From the NCBI GenBank assembly GCA_023400335.1, contig JAEXFF010000392.1, forward strand, positions 1 through 9,143: DNA of 9,143 nt, written 5' to 3'. This document shows, in pieces, positions 6,440-9,143 of the stretch. The notes beneath the pieces are model-generated. The model saw nothing but the letters and a program-made list of their open reading frames with translations. It ran no database searches and was not told the origin of the DNA. Positions within the stretch are counted from its first letter, which is position 1; every line of letters begins with the position of its first letter. Source of the stretch: Bacteroidota bacterium (GTDB taxonomy: Bacteria; Bacteroidota; Bacteroidia; Bacteroidales; Marinifilaceae). Made by a program: the position numbers and the translations under genes.

Positions 6440-8404
6440 TTAATCTTGAACTCTTGCAGACTGCGAATTACGATTCTTCAGCGAATTTCTTTGTCTATTA
6501 GTATCGTCTTCCCGTATGGCCTTCTGGGCTCCCCCGCCTGAACGGTCTTTCCGCCCCGGCTTTTTGTCTTCTTCCTTCGCTTTTCCTTCTCCTCCCCGGT
6601 AGGAGCTATTCAAATCAAATTCCTGTTCTACATCAAAATTTTGTTTTACATTAATTTCTATTGGTAAATAGCGGACTTCTTCCGGTTGAATACCTTTCAG
6701 ATAAAGTCCGGTATCCCATTCCCCATTCCCGTTAGCATCCAGAACAGCCCTTAACTTATACTTGCCTTCGCGTAAATAATCAAACGTAATTTTACTGTCC
6801 TTATCTACGATTTTTTGATCTAAAACGTTAAATGTTTTCTGCCCATTTTCATCTTTTTTACTATCTGGTTTATATAATTGTAATATTACTTGTCCGTGTA
6901 CTCCTTTTAAAGTCACCATTAACTTTCCATACGTTTCGTAAGCCCGGATCTTAAATTTCTTTTCTACCCGTTCATTGATATGACCGTATATATCTGAAAT
7001 GGCTGCAGAATCAATTGTGAGCTCATATTCTTTTTCCGGTTCCCAAGTCTTTTCTAAATAAAACCGACGGATCTGTGTACTGTCTTGCCGGAAGGTAAAA
7101 TCTGTAGGTTGATAAACAGTATCCACTTTTTCTGCCAGCAGGATGTGTTCCCTGATATCCATTGTCACAGGACGATCAAATTCCAGGGTAATTCCTTTAT
7201 TCAAATCATGGTCCTGTTCAACACCGACATTGACCTGTAAAAATTCAATTTTCGGCTTTTCTTCTTCTTTCTTTTTCTTCCGTCTGGAATTTTTACCTTT
7301 ATCCTTATCCGTATACACCAGTTTTACAGTATCCAGGCGATTTACAAACATTCCCGTACTATCCGTCCTCAGATAGGACAACTGCAGTTTTAATGTATCC
7401 CGTTTATAAATTGTAGAATCCTTTATCCAAAGCCGGATCGTATCCCTACCGGGCGAAACTTCCGGAAAATACCATTTATCCGTCACGACGGTATCCATCA
7501 ATTCCAGACTAAAATCATTTTCCCCCGGGATACTGAATGTAAAATACAGTAATTCCCGTTGTTTCCGGTTGTTATCCGTCATATACAGTTGTGTCAATTT
7601 CTCCTTAAACATCCGCAAATACAAATTATTCGGTCCGAAAGCATTATAAGACCTCACGACCAGAGAATCCCCTCCCAGCGTATCCACCCGCGTAACAGGC
7701 ATGACAACCGGACGAACCAGACTATCCAAAAAAGCAAACTGCTCTGCTTCCGGTGTATATTTCATATCCCGGTTATCATCCATAACTGCCAATACTTTAT
7801 AATCCGCTTCCTTCAAATTTGTCAAACGGAAAAAACCGGAGCTGTCAGTACGGGCAAGATAATCCGGTATTTGTAGGAGAGGTAGCGAATCCCGAGGATC
7901 CGAATAAAGAAAAACATATGAACCGATTACCGGCTCATTTGTCTGGGCGTCTACCACATTTCCACTTAATTCTAAGGTATCAAGCGTATTTCCCGTCGAA
8001 AATACATACCGGTAATAGCCCAGGGGATTCCCTTCATTATTGTCTACAATAGCATCGGCAAAATCTAAACTATAGGTAGTATTCGGACGCAAAGAATCTC
8101 CCAATTCCACTATAATATATTTAGCTCTCAACCGGACCTGCGGTTTTTTTGCCATGGGAGGAGAAATAATGAATTTTTCCTGAATATTCTTTAGTTGTAC
8201 AAATTCATCAAAATAGATATTGACACTTTTCTTCTTAAAATCCTTACTAAAAGAAGCCGGAACTTCTGCAATAACCTTTGGCGGAGTAGTATCTTTCGGT
8301 CCTCCTTCCGGATAACCTTTATTGGCACAAGAATGTAATATTATACTGATAAATAATGCTCCCAGGCAAACCAGACAGGCCGAACGATAACTGTTCCTAT
8401 TCAT
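6440..8404 (-). CDS. Ig-like (SbsA/Big_5-type) domain lipoprotein (654 aa)
   Basis: The frame is open up to a TTG at 8443, but I place the start at ATG 8404. From there the protein begins with a clean lipoprotein signal peptide (MNRNSYR, hydrophobic core, lipobox L-H-S-C with Cys26), and a strong AAGGAG lies just upstream. The TTG would sit inside the likely promoter. The mature protein opens with GYPEGGPKDTTPPK and a Big_5/SbsA Ig-like domain at about 39-138 (VNIYFDEFVQL, LRPNTTYSLDFADAIVD). A carboxypeptidase-regulatory-like beta domain follows at about 144-210 (ELSGNVVDAQTNEPVIG.YVFL). A highly charged Lys/Glu linker is at 366-385, a second Ig-like domain at about 386-487 (GITLEFDRPV), and another beta domain at about 493-598 carries DANGNGEWDTG (556-566). 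The last 55 residues are a polar, probably disordered tail. No acidic export signal follows Cys26, so it may face the periplasm. It is the first gene of the putative operon. Function is unknown. A structural or adhesion-type envelope role is inference. Confidence 0.88.
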   Translation of the reverse strand: MNRNSYRSACLVCLGALFISIILHSCANKGYPEGGPKDTTPPKVIAEVPASFSKDFKKKSVNIYFDEFVQLKNIQEKFIISPPMAKKPQVRLRAKYIIVELGDSLRPNTTYSLDFADAIVDNNEGNPLGYYRYVFSTGNTLDTLELSGNVVDAQTNEPVIGSYVFLYSDPRDSLPLLQIPDYLARTDSSGFFRLTNLKEADYKVLAVMDDNRDMKYTPEAEQFAFLDSLVRPVVMPVTRVDTLGGDSLVVRSYNAFGPNNLYLRMFKEKLTQLYMTDNNRKQRELLYFTFSIPGENDFSLELMDTVVTDKWYFPEVSPGRDTIRLWIKDSTIYKRDTLKLQLSYLRTDSTGMFVNRLDTVKLVYTDKDKGKNSRRKKKKEEEKPKIEFLQVNVGVEQDHDLNKGITLEFDRPVTMDIREHILLAEKVDTVYQPTDFTFRQDSTQIRRFYLEKTWEPEKEYELTIDSAAISDIYGHINERVEKKFKIRAYETYGKLMVTLKGVHGQVILQLYKPDSKKDENGQKTFNVLDQKIVDKDSKITFDYLREGKYKLRAVLDANGNGEWDTGLYLKGIQPEEVRYLPIEINVKQNFDVEQEFDLNSSYRGGEGKAKEEDKKPGRKDRSGGGAQKAIREDDTNRQRNSLKNRNSQSARVQD

Positions 8405-8408
8405 ATAT

Positions 8409-8448
8409 CTCCTTCTTATTTCAAACAACCATTGAATCAACAAAGTTA
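8409..8448 (-). promoter_or_regulatory. Likely promoter and strong Shine-Dalgarno of the envelope-gene operon
   Basis: On the minus strand TAACTTTG lies at 8448-8441 and matches the Bacteroidota -7 consensus TAnnTTTG exactly. Transcription would start about 8436-8433, giving a leader of about 30 bases before the ATG at 8404. Within that leader AAGAAGGAG (8417-8409) is an unusually good Shine-Dalgarno for this phylum, four bases from the ATG. No good TTTG -33 element is present at the expected distance (about 8467-8471 reads CTCTT), so the promoter call is tentative. The position, in the only gap above 40 bases between genes in the window, supports it. Confidence 0.45.
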
Positions 8449-8535
8449 AAAAAAAATGTCAGTATTAAGAGTTACGAAATTATAAAGTTATAGATTCAAA
8501 AAAACAAAGAAATAAAGAAAAGAAAATCTTCTCCT

Positions 8536-9143
8536 TCAGAGCCATGTCCGCCCCAGACATCCCAAACTAAAACGGACATTTCCAGCCTCCGCCAAAGTCG
8601 TAACACAGGAATACATAGTAGCTCCCGTAGTAATGACGTCATCTACAATCAGCAAGTGTTTTCCCTGAATTGAAGTCTTATCTTTCAGAGCAAAAATATT
8701 TATTACGTTTTTTTGCCGTTCCGCTGGATTCATTCCGGTTTGAGAAACAGTGTTCCGTATCCGGATGATAACCCGGTCATAAACGGGAACACCCAAAACA
8801 GCTGAAATCCCCAGAGCTATTTGTAAAGACTGATTATATCCTCTTTTCCGTTCTCTTTTCGGATGCAGGGGAATAGGGATAATTCCCTGTATATCCGTCT
8901 GATTACCAATTTTCTCCCCTAACATTTCTCCCAGATAGATGCCTAACTTTTTTCCAGAACGGTATTTTAAGGCATATACTAACTTCCGGTAATTACTATA
9001 TTTATTATAATAAAACAGAGAATAGATCTTTTCCGGGTGGCAGGCTCCTTCAAAAGTCTCCCAAACAGCTGTTTCTGTCTGATAAGATGAATCTGTAAAC
9101 GGGCAATCAGCCAGACAAGAAGAACAAATATACACCTCCCCCC
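8536..9143 (-). CDS. comF: ComF family phosphoribosyltransferase, 5' end cut by window edge
   Basis: This is a ComF/GntX-type protein with a type I phosphoribosyltransferase fold. In the usual order it shows a zinc-finger-like CSSC followed by LADCPFTD, YYNKYSNYRKLVYALKYR, IPIPLHPKRERKRGYNQS, RIRNTVSQTGMNPAERQKNV, and the PRPP-binding loop LLIVDDVITTGAT (bases 8655-8617). The frame is open to the window edge: codons for Gly and Glu precede the GTG at 9135. That GTG is therefore almost certainly an internal Val, and the true start, with the first Cys pair of the zinc finger, lies beyond base 9143. Roughly 25-35 residues are probably missing. ComF is required for DNA uptake in naturally competent bacteria, but homologues are widespread in non-competent species, so competence is not implied. 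The gene ends 131 bases before the Ig-like lipoprotein gene. A Cys replaces the usual Leu in the 'LADLPFT' motif. Confidence 0.93.
   Translation of the reverse strand, partial: GEVYICSSCLADCPFTDSSYQTETAVWETFEGACHPEKIYSLFYYNKYSNYRKLVYALKYRSGKKLGIYLGEMLGEKIGNQTDIQGIIPIPLHPKRERKRGYNQSLQIALGISAVLGVPVYDRVIIRIRNTVSQTGMNPAERQKNVINIFALKDKTSIQGKHLLIVDDVITTGATMYSCVTTLAEAGNVRFSLGCLGRTWL

Noticed and set aside
8450..8535. T-rich stretch downstream of the comF stop on the minus strand, with a possible AGAA/TTCT hairpin at the start, considered as a terminator.
   Set aside because: The stem is only four base pairs, and the T content reflects the general AT-richness of the gap. A terminator is possible here but not supported.
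8536..9135. GTG at 9135 as the start codon of the comF gene.
   Set aside because: The frame stays open to the window edge, and the first CxxC zinc-finger half expected of ComF is missing, so this GTG is an internal Val codon.

Overview
This 9.1 kb window looks like an ordinary chromosomal stretch of a Bacteroidota bacterium, probably a gut-type Bacteroidales. The evidence is the protein families (DUF4837, a Bacteroidota-type Ig-like lipoprotein, DUF3108, a secreted DUF1343/NamZ enzyme, a long AsmA-like protein), the AT-rich gaps, the near absence of Shine-Dalgarno sequences, and promoter elements of the Bacteroidota form TAnnTTTG. Genus cannot be fixed from this window. Odoribacter or a relative is only a guess. 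Every supported gene and element lies on the minus strand, so the biological order runs from the right edge to the left.

Layout in transcription order: (1) a 5'-truncated comF-type phosphoribosyltransferase gene cut by the right edge (8536-9143). (2) A 131-base AT-rich gap holding a likely promoter and a strong ribosome binding site. (3) An Ig-like-domain lipoprotein (6440-8404). (4) A DUF3108 secreted protein (5664-6425). (5) A DUF4837 lipoprotein (4616-5626). (6) A secreted DUF1343/NamZ-type exo-beta-N-acetylmuramidase (3369-4586). (7) A large membrane-anchored AsmA-like protein (218-3328). Genes 3 to 7 are separated by only 14 to 40 bases with no obvious internal promoter or terminator, so they probably form one operon. 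(8) A gap of 217 bases at the left edge holding a Bacteroidota promoter and most of a cobalamin (B12) riboswitch. The riboswitch's 3' end and the gene it controls lie beyond base 1.

Functionally, all five genes of the putative operon encode exported or membrane-anchored envelope proteins: two lipoproteins, two proteins with cleavable signal peptides, and one inner-membrane-anchored periplasmic protein. NamZ implies release of MurNAc from peptidoglycan fragments, and AsmA-like proteins are linked to lipid transport between membranes or outer-membrane homeostasis. The roles of the Ig-like, DUF3108 and DUF4837 proteins are unknown. The riboswitch is a separate transcription unit, most likely for B12 uptake or synthesis. 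I see no mobile elements, CRISPR arrays, tRNAs, rRNAs or defence systems. The two items most worth a second look are the edge-truncated riboswitch and the tight run of poorly characterised envelope genes.
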